Shown piece after piece: positions 8,141-16,103 of a DNA stretch of 64,000 bases. Both the position numbers and the translations under genes were made by a program. The stretch is taken from positions 1 to 64,000 of the forward strand of contig NZ_JARXYX010000034.1 of the NCBI RefSeq assembly GCF_029893585.1. Direction: 5' to 3'. Position 1 is the stretch's first letter, and each line of letters starts with the position of its first letter. Source of the stretch: Streptomyces sp. LBL. GTDB lineage: Bacteria; Actinomycetota; Actinomycetes; Streptomycetales; Streptomycetaceae. Below the pieces are notes generated by a model that was not told the DNA's origin, did no database searches, and saw only the letters and a list, made by a program, of their open reading frames with translations.

Positions 8141-8725
8141 GTGCCCAACACTCCCCTTGTCGCATCCGCCACCGTCCCCCCGCCCGCCTCCGGGCATGCT
8201 GTGGGGGTGAGCAACGACGAGTTCCGCGCCGCCATGTCCCGGTTGGCCGCCGGCGTGGTCCTGGTGACCGCGCGGGAGGCGTCCCTCGACCCGGACGACC
8301 CGCAGGCGCCCGTCGGCGAGGACGTCGGCATGACGGCGACGGCGTTCCTGTCGGTCTCCCTCGACCCTCCCCTGGTACTGGTCAGCCTGCGCACGGGCGC
8401 CCGCATGGACGACCTGCTGGACGATCAGCCCCTGTGGGCGGTGTCGGTCCTCACCGAGAGCCAGCGGCACCTCGCGGGCCGCTTCGCCATGAAGGGCCGC
8501 ATCAGCGACCGCCTCCTCTTCGAGGACATCCCGTACGTCCGCGGCGAGGCGAGCGGCGCTCCCCTGCTGGGCGGGGCCCTGGCCACCCTGGAGTGCCGCA
8601 CGGAACAGCGCGTGACAGCCGGCGACCACACCCTGGTCATCGGCCGCGTCCTGACGGCGGCCCTGCCGAGCGGGGACGGCAGCCCGCTGCTGTATTTCCA
8701 GGGGCGTTACCGGAAGTTGGGGTGA
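8141..8725 (+). CDS. Flavin reductase-like domain protein (flavin-dependent reductase component)
   Basis: Belongs to the flavin reductase-like/FMN-binding split-barrel family that supplies reduced flavin to monooxygenases or binds FMN itself. Visible family features are FRAAMSRLAAGVVLVTA near the N-terminus, MTATAFLSVSLDPPLVLVSL (the flavin-binding region) and a late GDHTLVIGRV segment. An alternative GTG at 8207 would give a more typical N-terminus by removing 22 Pro/Ala-rich residues. Divergent from cdgB. No monooxygenase partner is adjacent, so its client is unknown. Confidence 0.8.
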   Translation: MPNTPLVASATVPPPASGHAVGVSNDEFRAAMSRLAAGVVLVTAREASLDPDDPQAPVGEDVGMTATAFLSVSLDPPLVLVSLRTGARMDDLLDDQPLWAVSVLTESQRHLAGRFAMKGRISDRLLFEDIPYVRGEASGAPLLGGALATLECRTEQRVTAGDHTLVIGRVLTAALPSGDGSPLLYFQGRYRKLG

Positions 8726-8742
8726 GGGGGCGAGAAGGAAGA

Positions 8743-8780
8743 GGGGGTGAGGGGTGGGGGTGGGAGGTGAGGGGTGAGGG
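8743..8780 (+). other. G-quadruplex-type G-run cluster
   Basis: Successive G-runs of 5, 4, 5 and 3 bases separated by 1-3 nt, followed by further G-runs, satisfy the usual G4 motif on the coding strand. It lies about 45 nt upstream of the acetyltransferase start, so it would be in its leader or just before its promoter. Confidence 0.5.
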
Positions 8781-8823
8781 AAAATCCGTGGCCGCCCGTC
8801 GAACGTCGACTTAGGGTCCCCGA

Positions 8824-9294
8824 ATGACATCGACGCCCGCACTCCGCCTCGAAGAGGTCACCGCCCGCAATGTCGAGGCCGCGACGGACATCCGGGTCCG
8901 CCCCGAGCAGGAGGACGCGGTCGCCCCGGTGATGAAGTCCCTCGCGGAGGCGTACGTCCATCCCGGCGTCGCCTGGCCCCGCCTGATCGTGGACGGCGAC
9001 CGTCCCGTCGGCTTCCTCATGGCCTTCTTCGACATCGACTGGAACGAGGACGGCACGCTGTTCCGCTCCGGCCTGTGGAGGCTGAACATCGCGGCGGCCG
9101 AACAGGGCCGGGGCTACGGCCGGTTCGCCGTGGAGTCCGTCGCGGCCGAACTCCGCCGGCGGGGCGCCAAGGAGATGTACGTCACCTGGCAACCCGGACC
9201 GAACGGCCCCGAGAACTTCTATCTGGGGCTCGGTTTCCGGCCGAACGGGGAGACCAGCGGGGGCCAGACCGTCGGAGTGCTGGAGCTGTCCTGA
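8824..9294 (+). CDS. GNAT-family N-acetyltransferase (diamine/spermidine acetyltransferase-like)
   Basis: A 156-residue single-domain GNAT enzyme that transfers an acetyl group from acetyl-CoA. The acetyl-CoA pyrophosphate loop is RLNIAAAEQGRGYGRFAVE (about 85-103, Q/RGxGxG type) and the C-terminal ENFYLGLGFRPNGE motif supplies the catalytic Tyr region. The opening layout (EVTARNVEAATDIRV..EDAVAPV) resembles BltD-type polyamine acetyltransferases, but the substrate is not shown by the sequence. The coding end is convergent with arfB. Confidence 0.8.
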   Translation: MTSTPALRLEEVTARNVEAATDIRVRPEQEDAVAPVMKSLAEAYVHPGVAWPRLIVDGDRPVGFLMAFFDIDWNEDGTLFRSGLWRLNIAAAEQGRGYGRFAVESVAAELRRRGAKEMYVTWQPGPNGPENFYLGLGFRPNGETSGGQTVGVLELS

Positions 9295-9362
9295 CCGGCA
9301 CCATCAGGGCGATCAGGGCGGGACTGTCGCCCCCCAGCCGCGGCACGATCAGGGTCGGGCCC

Positions 9363-9800
9363 TCACCCCCAGCCGCGGCCCGACCGTCCCCGCTTGGTGT
9401 CCGAGCGTTGTTTCTTCTCGCGCAGGCGGCGTTCGTTGATGCCCCGGGGGATGCGGGTGGCCCGGCGCGGCTTGGGCGGCGGGGCCGTCGCCTCGGCCAG
9501 CAGCGAGGCCAGGCGTACGGCGGCGGTCTCGCGGTTGCGCCACTGGGAGCGGTGCTCGGAGGCGCGGACGGTCACCACGCCGTCCACGAGCCGCCCGGCC
9601 AGCTCGGCCATCGCCCGCTGCTTCCACACCTCGGGCAGGGCCTCGGTGCGGGCGAGGTCGAAGCGGAGCTCCACCTGGGTGTCGCTGGTGTTGACGTGCT
9701 GCCCGCCCGGCCCCGACGACCGCGAGAAACGCCAGATGAGCTCCGCCTCGGGGAGTGAGACGGAGCCGCGGATGAGATAGGGCCCGGACATGCTGTCCAT
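9363..9800 (-). CDS. arfB: Alternative ribosome-rescue factor / peptidyl-tRNA hydrolase ArfB
   Basis: Releases peptides from ribosomes stalled without a stop codon. It carries the catalytic GGQ loop (SSGPGGQHVNTSDTQVELRF, about 30-49) and a positively charged C-terminal tail (KPRRATRIPRGINERRLREK), the arrangement that lets ArfB/YaeJ enter the empty mRNA channel. At 145 residues it lacks the tRNA-recognition domains of full release factors. A second in-frame ATG three codons downstream is an alternative start. Confidence 0.9.
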   Translation of the reverse strand: MDSMSGPYLIRGSVSLPEAELIWRFSRSSGPGGQHVNTSDTQVELRFDLARTEALPEVWKQRAMAELAGRLVDGVVTVRASEHRSQWRNRETAAVRLASLLAEATAPPPKPRRATRIPRGINERRLREKKQRSDTKRGRSGRGWG

Positions 9801-9946
9801 GTTCCCGCCTCTGACCGGTCCACGTCACCCGAATATCTCTTGGTAAAGAAAGTAAAGACACGGGGAACCTTGGACACCCCTCGCCGCGTTCAAGGGGGTA
9901 GCTGTAGCTTCGTGCGCGTCAGACAACGAGGGAAGGACTCCCAACA

Positions 9947-10522
9947 ATGGCTGTAAGCCTGTCCAAGGGTGGCAACGTCTCGCTCACCAAGGAGGCTCCG
10001 GGCCTGACCGCCGTCACCGTGGGCCTCGGCTGGGACGTCCGCAGCACCACCGGTACGGACTTCGACCTCGACGCCTCCGCGATCGCGGTCAACACACAGG
10101 GCAAGGTCTACTCCGACGCCCACTTCGTCTTCTTCAACAACAAGCAGACCCCGGACCAGACCATCGTCCACACCGGTGACAACCGCACCGGCGAGGGCGC
10201 GGGCGACGACGAGGCGATCAACGTCAACCTCGCGGGCCTCCCGGCCGACGTCGACAAGATCGTCTTCCCGGTCTCGATCTACGACGCGGAGAACCGCTCG
10301 CAGAACTTCGGCCAGGTCCGTAACGCCTACATCCGTATCGTCAACCAGGCCGGCGGCGCCGAGATCGCGCGCTACGACCTGTCGGAGGACGCGGCGACGG
10401 AGACGGCGATGGTCTTCGGCGAGCTCTACCGCAACGGCGCCGAGTGGAAGTTCCGTGCGGTCGGCCAGGGCTACGCCTCCGGCCTGGTCGGCATCGCCCA
10501 GGACTTCGGCGTCACCGTCTGA
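9947..10522 (+). CDS. terD: TerD-family tellurium-resistance / calcium-binding protein
   Basis: A 191-residue TerD protein starting MAVSLSKGGNVSL, with the duplicated Asp-rich motifs of the family (GTDFDLDASA at about 45 and GAGDDEAINVNL at about 86) that bind calcium. TerD proteins act in tellurite and stress responses and, in Streptomyces, influence differentiation. GGGAAGGA lies 9-10 bases before the ATG. It appears to be monocistronic, ending in a strong hairpin. No other ter genes are nearby. Confidence 0.92.
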   Translation: MAVSLSKGGNVSLTKEAPGLTAVTVGLGWDVRSTTGTDFDLDASAIAVNTQGKVYSDAHFVFFNNKQTPDQTIVHTGDNRTGEGAGDDEAINVNLAGLPADVDKIVFPVSIYDAENRSQNFGQVRNAYIRIVNQAGGAEIARYDLSEDAATETAMVFGELYRNGAEWKFRAVGQGYASGLVGIAQDFGVTV

Positions 10523-10542
10523 CGCACACCGAGCCCTACGGG

Positions 10543-10566
10543 AACCCCCGGCTTCGGCCGGGGGTT
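10543..10566 (+). terminator. Rho-independent-type terminator of terD
   Basis: Perfect 10-bp stem AACCCCCGGC/GCCGGGGGTT with tetraloop TTCG, ending in TTT. It starts 20 bp after the terD stop. Confidence 0.85.
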
Positions 10567-10674
10567 TCGGCGTCCTGCAGGACAGGTGATCGGGTGATCG
10601 GGCCCGGTCAGGTGGCCGGAGCCGCCGACTGCGGTCCGGCTGAGGTCCGGCTCGCTGTCCATGCGATCCGGGTG

Positions 10675-10754
10675 CCCGGATTCCCTCCACCGGCTGAGAT
10701 GCCCGGATCCCTCCACCGGCTGAGATGCCCGGATTCCCTCCACCGGCCGAGATG
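10675..10754 (+). repeat. Three tandem copies of a 26-27-nt repeat
   Basis: Units at 10675-10701, 10702-10727 and 10728-10754 share CCCGGAT(T)CCCTCCACCGG and differ by one deletion and one substitution. They lie between the terD terminator and the next acetyltransferase, within 30 bp of its start. Confidence 0.85.
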
Positions 10755-10782
10755 CCCGCACTCCGCGCGGTAGGTTGCCCGC

Positions 10783-11304
10783 GTGTTCCTGACCTCTCTC
10801 GCGCTCAGCCCGGACCACGACATCCCGGCCCCGCTCCTCACCGAACTCACCGCGCTCTACGCCGCCAACCGCGAGTTCCAGGCCCTCAGCGGTGACTTCC
10901 CGGACCCGGACGACATCCGCCCGGAGCAGGTCGCGAGGGCGCTCGCGGAGGAGTTGGCGCATCCGGAAGCAGAGGTGCTGCTCGCCCGCAGCGAGGGCCG
11001 GCTGGTCGGCGTCGCGATCACCCTCGCCCACCACCCCGACCCGGCCGACCCGGACCCGTGGATCGGCCTGCTGATGGTGGCGGCGGACATCCACCGGCAG
11101 GGCTACGGACTGCGGTTGGCCTCGCTCGTGGAGGACCGCTTCCGGTCCGCGGGCCGCACAGCCGTACGCCTCGCCGTCCTCGACGGCAACGACCGGGCCC
11201 TCGCCTTCTGGACATCCCTCGGCTACCAGCCGATCGCCCACCGCCCGGACCGCGGAAAGGGCCGGCCCTGCACGGTGTTGCGCAGAACGTTGAACGAGGT
11301 CTGA
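10783..11304 (+). CDS. GNAT-family N-acetyltransferase
   Basis: A 173-residue acetyl-CoA-dependent acetyltransferase. The GNAT core is visible as WIGLLMVAADIHRQGYGLRL (about 87-106, with the Q/RxxGxG/A-type loop) and VLDGNDRALAFWTSLGYQ (about 137-154). Family members of this shape acetylate small molecules or protein N-termini; the substrate cannot be told. The start is GTG with no clear ribosome-binding site. It is preceded by the triple 26-27-nt repeat. Confidence 0.78.
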   Translation: MFLTSLALSPDHDIPAPLLTELTALYAANREFQALSGDFPDPDDIRPEQVARALAEELAHPEAEVLLARSEGRLVGVAITLAHHPDPADPDPWIGLLMVAADIHRQGYGLRLASLVEDRFRSAGRTAVRLAVLDGNDRALAFWTSLGYQPIAHRPDRGKGRPCTVLRRTLNEV

Positions 11305-11370
11305 TGGGCAGCGACTCACTTCGCGTGAACCGCTGTCGGATGTCAGGCCGCGCCGTCTGGACGCTGAAGG

Positions 11371-12039
11371 TCACTCAGCGAGGGTGAGTGAACGAAGGTC
11401 AGCGTCCAGCATGCGGATCAACTCACCAACCCGTCCGCCGCCGCTCGGCGCCACCGGGAAGCGTTTGAGCACGTCAACGACGGTTGGTGTCGCACAATGC
11501 ACCGTCTGCTCAAGGGTTTCGGCACCAACGCTCCGATCGTCGCCGGCGACGAGTTCGGCTGCTCTGGCCGCGTAGGCGCCAGCGCCGAGAATGTGCTTGA
11601 CCTGGGTGGCCTTGGCCAGCGGATGCAGGTAGGCGGCGCCTGCCGCAGACATCGCTGCCCACGCTGCCTCGCGGCCAGCCGCAGTGTCCGCGCTCTTGGC
11701 CGCTTTGAGGGCCGCAGAGGCTGTGTCGCGCAGAGATTTTCCGCGTTCGCCGCCCCGAGCGAACTCCCACGCGGCACTGATAGCGCCTCGAGGGCGCGAG
11801 TCGTCCGGCTGATCGGCCTCGAATATCTCGAGCACCGACTCCGCACACACCACGGCGAACGCGGCGACCTCACGAAGGTCCTGCTTGCTCAGAACGATCT
11901 CGCTCGCGTCCCCTGTCACGGTGCCATCTTCCACGATTACGCTGGACAGCTGCGGTAGGGGTGGCTTCGGGCCGCCATGCCGACTGGCTCCCCAGCAGAT
12001 CGGATCACCGAATTGCTGAACCAGCTCGGGATCCAGCAT
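11371..12039 (-). CDS. Imm5-type putative immunity protein (orphan)
   Basis: About 222 residues. The central segment (VVCAESVLEIFE, PDDSRPRGAI with a following Trp and FARGG, then an Ala-rich helical stretch ending ILGAGAYAARAAEL) follows the Imm5 immunity-protein pattern as I know it from polymorphic-toxin systems. Imm5 proteins neutralise a cognate toxin, but no toxin, secretion or nuclease gene lies nearby. Base and codon use look less GC-biased than in the flanking genes, suggesting acquisition. The start is uncertain: an in-frame ATG 51 bases upstream is possible; I prefer MLDPEL. Confidence 0.65.
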   Translation of the reverse strand: MLDPELVQQFGDPICWGASRHGGPKPPLPQLSSVIVEDGTVTGDASEIVLSKQDLREVAAFAVVCAESVLEIFEADQPDDSRPRGAISAAWEFARGGERGKSLRDTASAALKAAKSADTAAGREAAWAAMSAAGAAYLHPLAKATQVKHILGAGAYAARAAELVAGDDRSVGAETLEQTVHCATPTVVDVLKRFPVAPSGGGRVGELIRMLDADLRSLTLAE

Positions 12040-12121
12040 GCACCGGATCGTAGAAGGCCACCCGGACACAGCCAGAGGATGCCCGGTCAACCCGGCGAAC
12101 CCATGTGGTCACAGCGCTAGG

Positions 12122-13057
12122 TCAGTCCCGTGCCGCCGCCAACGCCGCCCGCAGGTGGCCGCCGGAGGACTCCAGCAGCCGGGCGGCCGTCGGGCCGTCG
12201 AGCCCGGCGAGGATCGTCAGGATGGCGTGCTTCACCTCGCCGTCGGTGGCGGCGAGGGCCCGTTCGATCTCGTCGTCCGGCGCACCCGTGGCAAGGGCGA
12301 CGATACGGCGGGAGCGGGCGCGGAGCTTGTCGTTGGAGGCGCGGACGTCGACCATCAGGTTCCCGTACGTCTTGCCCAGCCGGATCATCGTGATCGTCGA
12401 CAGCATGTTGAGGACCAGCTTCTGTGCCGTGCCGGCCTTCAGGCGGGTGGAGCCGGTGAGCAGTTCGGGTCCGACGACGATCTCGATGCCATGCTCGGCG
12501 GCCGCCGCGAGGGCGCTGTCCGCGTTGCAGGCCAGACCGATGGTCAACGCGCCCTGCGCGCGGGCGTGTTCCACCGCTCCGATGGCGTACGGGGTGCGGC
12601 CGGACGCGGAGACGCCGACCACCGTGTCGACGCCGGTCAGCGCGAGCGCGTCGAGGTCGGCGCGGGCCAGTTCCGCCGAGTCCTCGGCGCCCTCGACCGA
12701 GGTGACCATGGCCTCCGGTCCGCCGGCGATCAGTCCCACGACCAGTTCCGGGTCCGTGTTGAACGTCGGCGGACACTCGGAGGCGTCCAGCACACCGAGC
12801 CGCCCGGCGGTGCCCGCGCCCGCGTAGATCAGCCGCCCGCCGTGCGCCATCCGCTCGGCCACGGCGTCGATGGCGGCCGCGATCTGCGGCAACCGCTCCC
12901 CGACCGCGGCGGGCACGGTGGCGTCCTCGGAGTTCATCAGCCGGGCCATGTCGAAGGTGGGCAACTGGTCGATGTCGGCGAGCTCAGGCCGGAAGGCCTC
13001 GGTGGTGAGGGATTCCAACTGGGTCTGGAGGTCACGGGGATCGGAGGCTGAGTTCAT
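12122..13057 (-). CDS. murQ: N-acetylmuramic acid 6-phosphate etherase
   Basis: Cleaves MurNAc-6-phosphate to GlcNAc-6-phosphate and D-lactate in peptidoglycan recycling, producing the substrate of NagA encoded elsewhere in this window. The SIS sugar-isomerase domain is clear: GRLIYAGAGTAGRLGVLDASE (with the catalytic Glu), VVGVSASGRTPYAIGA, LACNADS, and the family signature LLTGSTRLKAGTAQKLVLNM. The C-terminal helical domain ends SSGGHLRAAL. About 311 residues from MNSASDP; an in-frame ATG nine codons upstream is possible. It is downstream of an RpiR regulator on the same strand, the usual murQ-murR arrangement. Confidence 0.93.
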   Translation of the reverse strand: MNSASDPRDLQTQLESLTTEAFRPELADIDQLPTFDMARLMNSEDATVPAAVGERLPQIAAAIDAVAERMAHGGRLIYAGAGTAGRLGVLDASECPPTFNTDPELVVGLIAGGPEAMVTSVEGAEDSAELARADLDALALTGVDTVVGVSASGRTPYAIGAVEHARAQGALTIGLACNADSALAAAAEHGIEIVVGPELLTGSTRLKAGTAQKLVLNMLSTITMIRLGKTYGNLMVDVRASNDKLRARSRRIVALATGAPDDEIERALAATDGEVKHAILTILAGLDGPTAARLLESSGGHLRAALAAARD

Positions 13058-13096
13058 GATCGGAGGCGGCTCTTTCCCGTACACGGTGCGCTGTCT

Positions 13097-13235
13097 TGTC
13101 TACAGGGGTGGCAGGGGGTGCAGGGGTGGCAGTGGTGGCAGGGGCTGCAAGGGTGACATGGGCGGAATGGGCTGCAGGAGTGGCATGGACGGAATCAGTG
13201 GAATACGCGGAATGGGCTACAGGGGCGGTCATCGC
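13097..13235 (+). repeat. Degenerate G-rich tandem repeat between rpiR-type gene and murQ
   Basis: Repeated GGGGTGGCAG/GGGCTGCAGG-like units with no coding content on either strand. They fill the gap between the stop of the regulator and the start of murQ, so they would be inside the transcript if the two genes are co-transcribed. Confidence 0.6.
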
Positions 13236-13237
13236 GG

Positions 13238-14170
13238 CTACCGGCGGTGCCGGTGCGCCAGCGCCTCGTACGACGCCGACAGCGCGGGCGCCGCTGTCTC
13301 GTACGTCCGTTGCGCCACCCCCACGAACAGACAGTCCACCACCAGCAGCTGACTGGTCCGCGACGACATGGCGGCCGGCCGCAGTTCACTCTCCCGCGCG
13401 GTGGACGTCGTCAGGATGTGGTCGGCGTACTGGGTCACCGCACCGTCCGGCCGTCCGGTGATCGCGACCGTCGTGGCCCCGTGCTCGAAGGCGACCCGCA
13501 ACGGCTCGATGACGTCCCCGGTGGATCCGGAGTGGGTGATCGCGATGGCGACGTCCCCGGCCCGCAGCTGTACGGCGTTGGTCACCGCCAGGTGGGGGTC
13601 GCTGTGCGCGTGCGCCATCAGCCCTATCCGCAGCAGTTTCTGGGTGAGGTCCTGGGCGACCAGTCCGCTCGCCCCCACTCCGTACACATCGGTCCGCCGT
13701 GCCCCCGCCAGCGCGGTGACGGCCGCTCCGAGCTGCACGGTGTCCAGGCCGGCCGCCGTGTCCGCGAGGGTCTGCTGTTCGTCGTAGGCCAGTTTCGCGA
13801 CGACGTCGGCGATCGGGTCGTCGGCCGCGATGTCCGTCGTGATCGCGGGCGCGCGGCCGGACTGCTGGTGGGCGGCGAGGCCGGCCAGCGCGAGCCGCAG
13901 GTCGCGGTAGCCGGGGTAGCCCAACAGCCGGGCGGTGCGGACGACCGTGGCCTCGCTGGTGCCGGTGAGTTCGGCGAGGCCGGTGACCGTGAGGGCCGCG
14001 CAGCCCGCCGGGTCACTCGCGACGGTCTCGGCGACCCGCTGCATGGAACGGGTCATCGACGGGGCCAGGGTGCGCACCTTGGCGGCGAGGGCGGCGGGCG
14101 GGGGTGGGGCGGCACCGGTGCCCGCGCCGTGGCCGGAGCCCTGGCCGAAAGTTTCCTTCACTTCGCGCAT
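13238..14170 (-). CDS. MurR/RpiR-family transcriptional regulator
   Basis: About 310 residues. The N-terminal helix-turn-helix of the RpiR fold (ASDPAGCAALTVTGLAELTG..EATVVRTARLLGYPGYRDLR, about 60-105) is followed by a C-terminal SIS domain (about 145-290) that senses a sugar phosphate (VYGVGASGLVAQDL, ITHSGSTGDVIEPL). Linked to murQ, it should regulate peptidoglycan-sugar recycling with MurNAc-6-P or GlcNAc-6-P as probable ligand. I start at the ATG at 14170; the frame stays open upstream but that region is repeat-rich and antisense to the next gene. A GAAA-N5-TTTC palindrome lies just before the start. Confidence 0.87.
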   Translation of the reverse strand: MREVKETFGQGSGHGAGTGAAPPPPAALAAKVRTLAPSMTRSMQRVAETVASDPAGCAALTVTGLAELTGTSEATVVRTARLLGYPGYRDLRLALAGLAAHQQSGRAPAITTDIAADDPIADVVAKLAYDEQQTLADTAAGLDTVQLGAAVTALAGARRTDVYGVGASGLVAQDLTQKLLRIGLMAHAHSDPHLAVTNAVQLRAGDVAIAITHSGSTGDVIEPLRVAFEHGATTVAITGRPDGAVTQYADHILTTSTARESELRPAAMSSRTSQLLVVDCLFVGVAQRTYETAAPALSASYEALAHRHRR

Positions 14171-14177
14171 CACACGT

Positions 14178-14190
14178 GAAAGATATTTTC
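14178..14190. promoter_or_regulatory. GAAA-N5-TTTC inverted repeat before the RpiR regulator
   Basis: GAAAGATATTTTC lies 8-20 bp upstream of the regulator's ATG in an otherwise GC-rich sequence. RpiR-family operators often have A/T-rich GAAA..TTTC half-sites, so autoregulation is plausible. Confidence 0.35.
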
Positions 14191-14227
14191 GGGTGGGTGT
14201 GGGGTCAAGAGTGCGCACAATGGGTGC

Positions 14228-14743
14228 ATGGACCCCTCCAGTGACCACACCGGCGACCCCGCCGACGACCCAGTCGGCGGCCCCGCCGATGCCCCCACCG
14301 GCGCCCCCGTCGGCGGCCCCGCCAATGACCCCACCAACGCCCCCATCAGCGCTCCTTCCAACGCCCCCATCAGCCCCCTGGAGCAGGCGTTGCACGCGGC
14401 GCGTGCCCTCGTGCTGGCCGATCTGGCTGCCGGTGAGGTGGCCGCCTCGGACGTGGTGTCCATGGTCGAGGATTCCGTCGTCCAGCGACGCTGGTGGGTC
14501 GGGCAGTGGCCGGAGGGCGCGGAGTTCGTGGCCGGGCTGGTCGCACAGGACGTACAGGACGCCCTGCTGGAGAGCTACGGCCGCTGGCCGCTGTGCCCGG
14601 TCTGCGGCTCCGGCGACCCGCACGCCCTGGACGTCGAACCGGAACTCGGCCCCGACCCGCACTGGGTGTGCCACAAGGCGGGCATGAAGATCGCGGCGGT
14701 GGGCTCGCTGCGCACCGCAGCCGGCGGAACGGGCTCGCCGTGA
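14228..14743 (+). CDS. Conserved hypothetical protein with zinc-ribbon-like C-terminus
   Basis: 171 residues, divergent from the RpiR-type gene. Residues 1-50 are a Pro/Ala/Asp-rich low-complexity region built from PADAP/GGPA-type repeats. The rest is a compact domain with LVLADLAAGEVAASDVVSMVED and then a likely metal site: two cysteines in CPVCGSGDPH and a third in WVCH (about 120-151). It is translationally coupled to the DUF4031 gene (GTGA overlap). I do not recognise a function. Confidence 0.7.
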   Translation: MDPSSDHTGDPADDPVGGPADAPTGAPVGGPANDPTNAPISAPSNAPISPLEQALHAARALVLADLAAGEVAASDVVSMVEDSVVQRRWWVGQWPEGAEFVAGLVAQDVQDALLESYGRWPLCPVCGSGDPHALDVEPELGPDPHWVCHKAGMKIAAVGSLRTAAGGTGSP

Positions 14744-15018
14744 CGGTCTACATCGACCCACCGACCTGGCCGGGCCACGGCCGCCTGTGGTCCCACCTCG
14801 TCAGCGATGTCTCCTTCGACGAACTACACGCGTTCGCCGAGGAGTTGGGCGCCCCGCCCCGGGCCTTCGAGCGCGACCACTACGACCTCCCGGCGGACCG
14901 GTACGCCGACGCGGTGGCCGCCGGTGCGGTGGAGGTCGGATCCAAGGAACTGGTGCGCCGGCTCACGGCGGCGGGCCTGCGCCGGCCCAAGGGGCGGACT
15001 CAGCCGCGCAGTTCGTAG
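14740..15018 (+). CDS. DUF4031 domain protein
   Basis: 92 residues starting VTVYIDPPTWPGHGRLWSHL, which with FDELHAFAEELGAPPRAFERDHYDLP is the DUF4031 signature. The function of the family is unknown; the conserved Asp, His and Arg residues suggest an enzyme or nucleic-acid-binding role. The GTG overlaps the stop of the upstream gene, so the two are probably co-translated. Its last 19 bases overlap convergently with the next minus-strand gene. Confidence 0.82.
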   Translation: MTVYIDPPTWPGHGRLWSHLVSDVSFDELHAFAEELGAPPRAFERDHYDLPADRYADAVAAGAVEVGSKELVRRLTAAGLRRPKGRTQPRSS

Positions 15019-16076
15019 GCCAGCAGTCCCTCGTCGCCGACGTCCTCGCTCACCTGTGTGAACCCGGCGCGCCCGATCACCGCCCGGGACGGGGCGTTGT
15101 CGCGGTCCACGGTCGCGAACAGGGACCGTACGTCGTCCCGGGCCAGCGCCCACCGCGCCAGGGCGCGCAGCGCCTCCGTGGCGTAGCCGTGGCCGCGGGC
15201 GCCCGCCACCAGGTCGTAGCCGATTACCGCGCGGCCCTCCTCGTCGGGGGCGCCGTGGAAGCCCATGGCGCCGAGGGCGAGAGCGTCCTCGCGGCGGACG
15301 AGGACGAACAGCCCGAACTCCGGGCGGTGCACCCCCGCCTCGTACGCCTTGAGCATCATCGTGGCGGCCTCCCGGGTGCCCTCGAAGGGGCCGCCCCCGA
15401 GCCACTCGAAGCCGCCGTCGTCGCCCGCGGCGAGGTCGGCGGCGGCCGCGGGTGTGACGCCCTGCAGGGTGAGGCGGTCGGTGGGGAGGGCGAGGGTGTT
15501 GGTCCAGCGCCACTCGGCGACCGGCGCACGGCCGGGCAGCTCACCGCGGCCGGTGGCCCACAGCAGGGTGCGCCAGTGGTCGGGGCCCGGCCGGACGTGC
15601 GGGAAGATCCCGGTCAGCACGTACGCGGCGAGCTCGGCCGGCGGCTCGTACGGCAGCCCCAGGCCCTCGGCGATGTCGTGGGTGTGCAGCAGGACCTCGG
15701 CGACGCCCATCGCGGCGAAGCCGTCCCGGTTCGCGCTGCGGAACGGGAACGGGTGGAAGGCCCGCGCCTCGCGCGGGGTGGTGCGGTAGGTGGCGGCGAA
15801 CAGCGCGCCCGTCGTCTCGACGACCTGGAGCACGTCCTCGTTGTCGGTGCCGTCGTCGGGGGTGATCTCGAAGGGGACCCACGCGTTCTGCGCGCGGCTC
15901 GCCAGCTGGCCGGCGTACGCGATCAGACAGCCCGCGATGTGCTCCGCCGCGTACCGGCAGCTCCACTCCAGCCGGCCCGCCCGCGGCCCGTCCCAGTCCC
16001 GCCCGGTCGCCGTCCGCAGCAGTGCCACGGCGCCCGCGACAGCCTCTTCCACCCGTTCCCCGCCCATTGCGCGCAT
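15000..16076 (-). CDS. Mycothiol-maleylpyruvate-isomerase/DinB-like domain fused to GNAT acetyltransferase
   Basis: 358 residues in two parts. Residues 1-185 form a four-helix bundle of the DinB/MDMPI type (WSCRYAAEHIAGCLIAYAGQLA and the metal-ligand-like GVAEVLLHTHDIAEGLGL). Residues 200-355 form a GNAT acetyltransferase (LTLQGVTPAAAADLAAG, VIGYDLVAGARGHGYATEAL, RDNAPSRAVIGRAGFTQV). MDMPI-like domains use mycothiol as cofactor in actinobacteria; a joined GNAT domain would add acetyl transfer, for example to a thiol or small amine. The substrate is unknown. Confidence 0.78.
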   Translation of the reverse strand: MRAMGGERVEEAVAGAVALLRTATGRDWDGPRAGRLEWSCRYAAEHIAGCLIAYAGQLASRAQNAWVPFEITPDDGTDNEDVLQVVETTGALFAATYRTTPREARAFHPFPFRSANRDGFAAMGVAEVLLHTHDIAEGLGLPYEPPAELAAYVLTGIFPHVRPGPDHWRTLLWATGRGELPGRAPVAEWRWTNTLALPTDRLTLQGVTPAAAADLAAGDDGGFEWLGGGPFEGTREAATMMLKAYEAGVHRPEFGLFVLVRREDALALGAMGFHGAPDEEGRAVIGYDLVAGARGHGYATEALRALARWALARDDVRSLFATVDRDNAPSRAVIGRAGFTQVSEDVGDEGLLAYELRG

Positions 16077-16103
16077 GGCCTGCAGGGTAGGTGGCAGGGT
16101 GCC

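Noticed and set aside
14171..14761. Upstream extension of the RpiR regulator to 507 residues
   Set aside because: The extension is antisense to the hypothetical gene at 14228-14743 and low in complexity. The ATG at 14170 gives the normal RpiR length.
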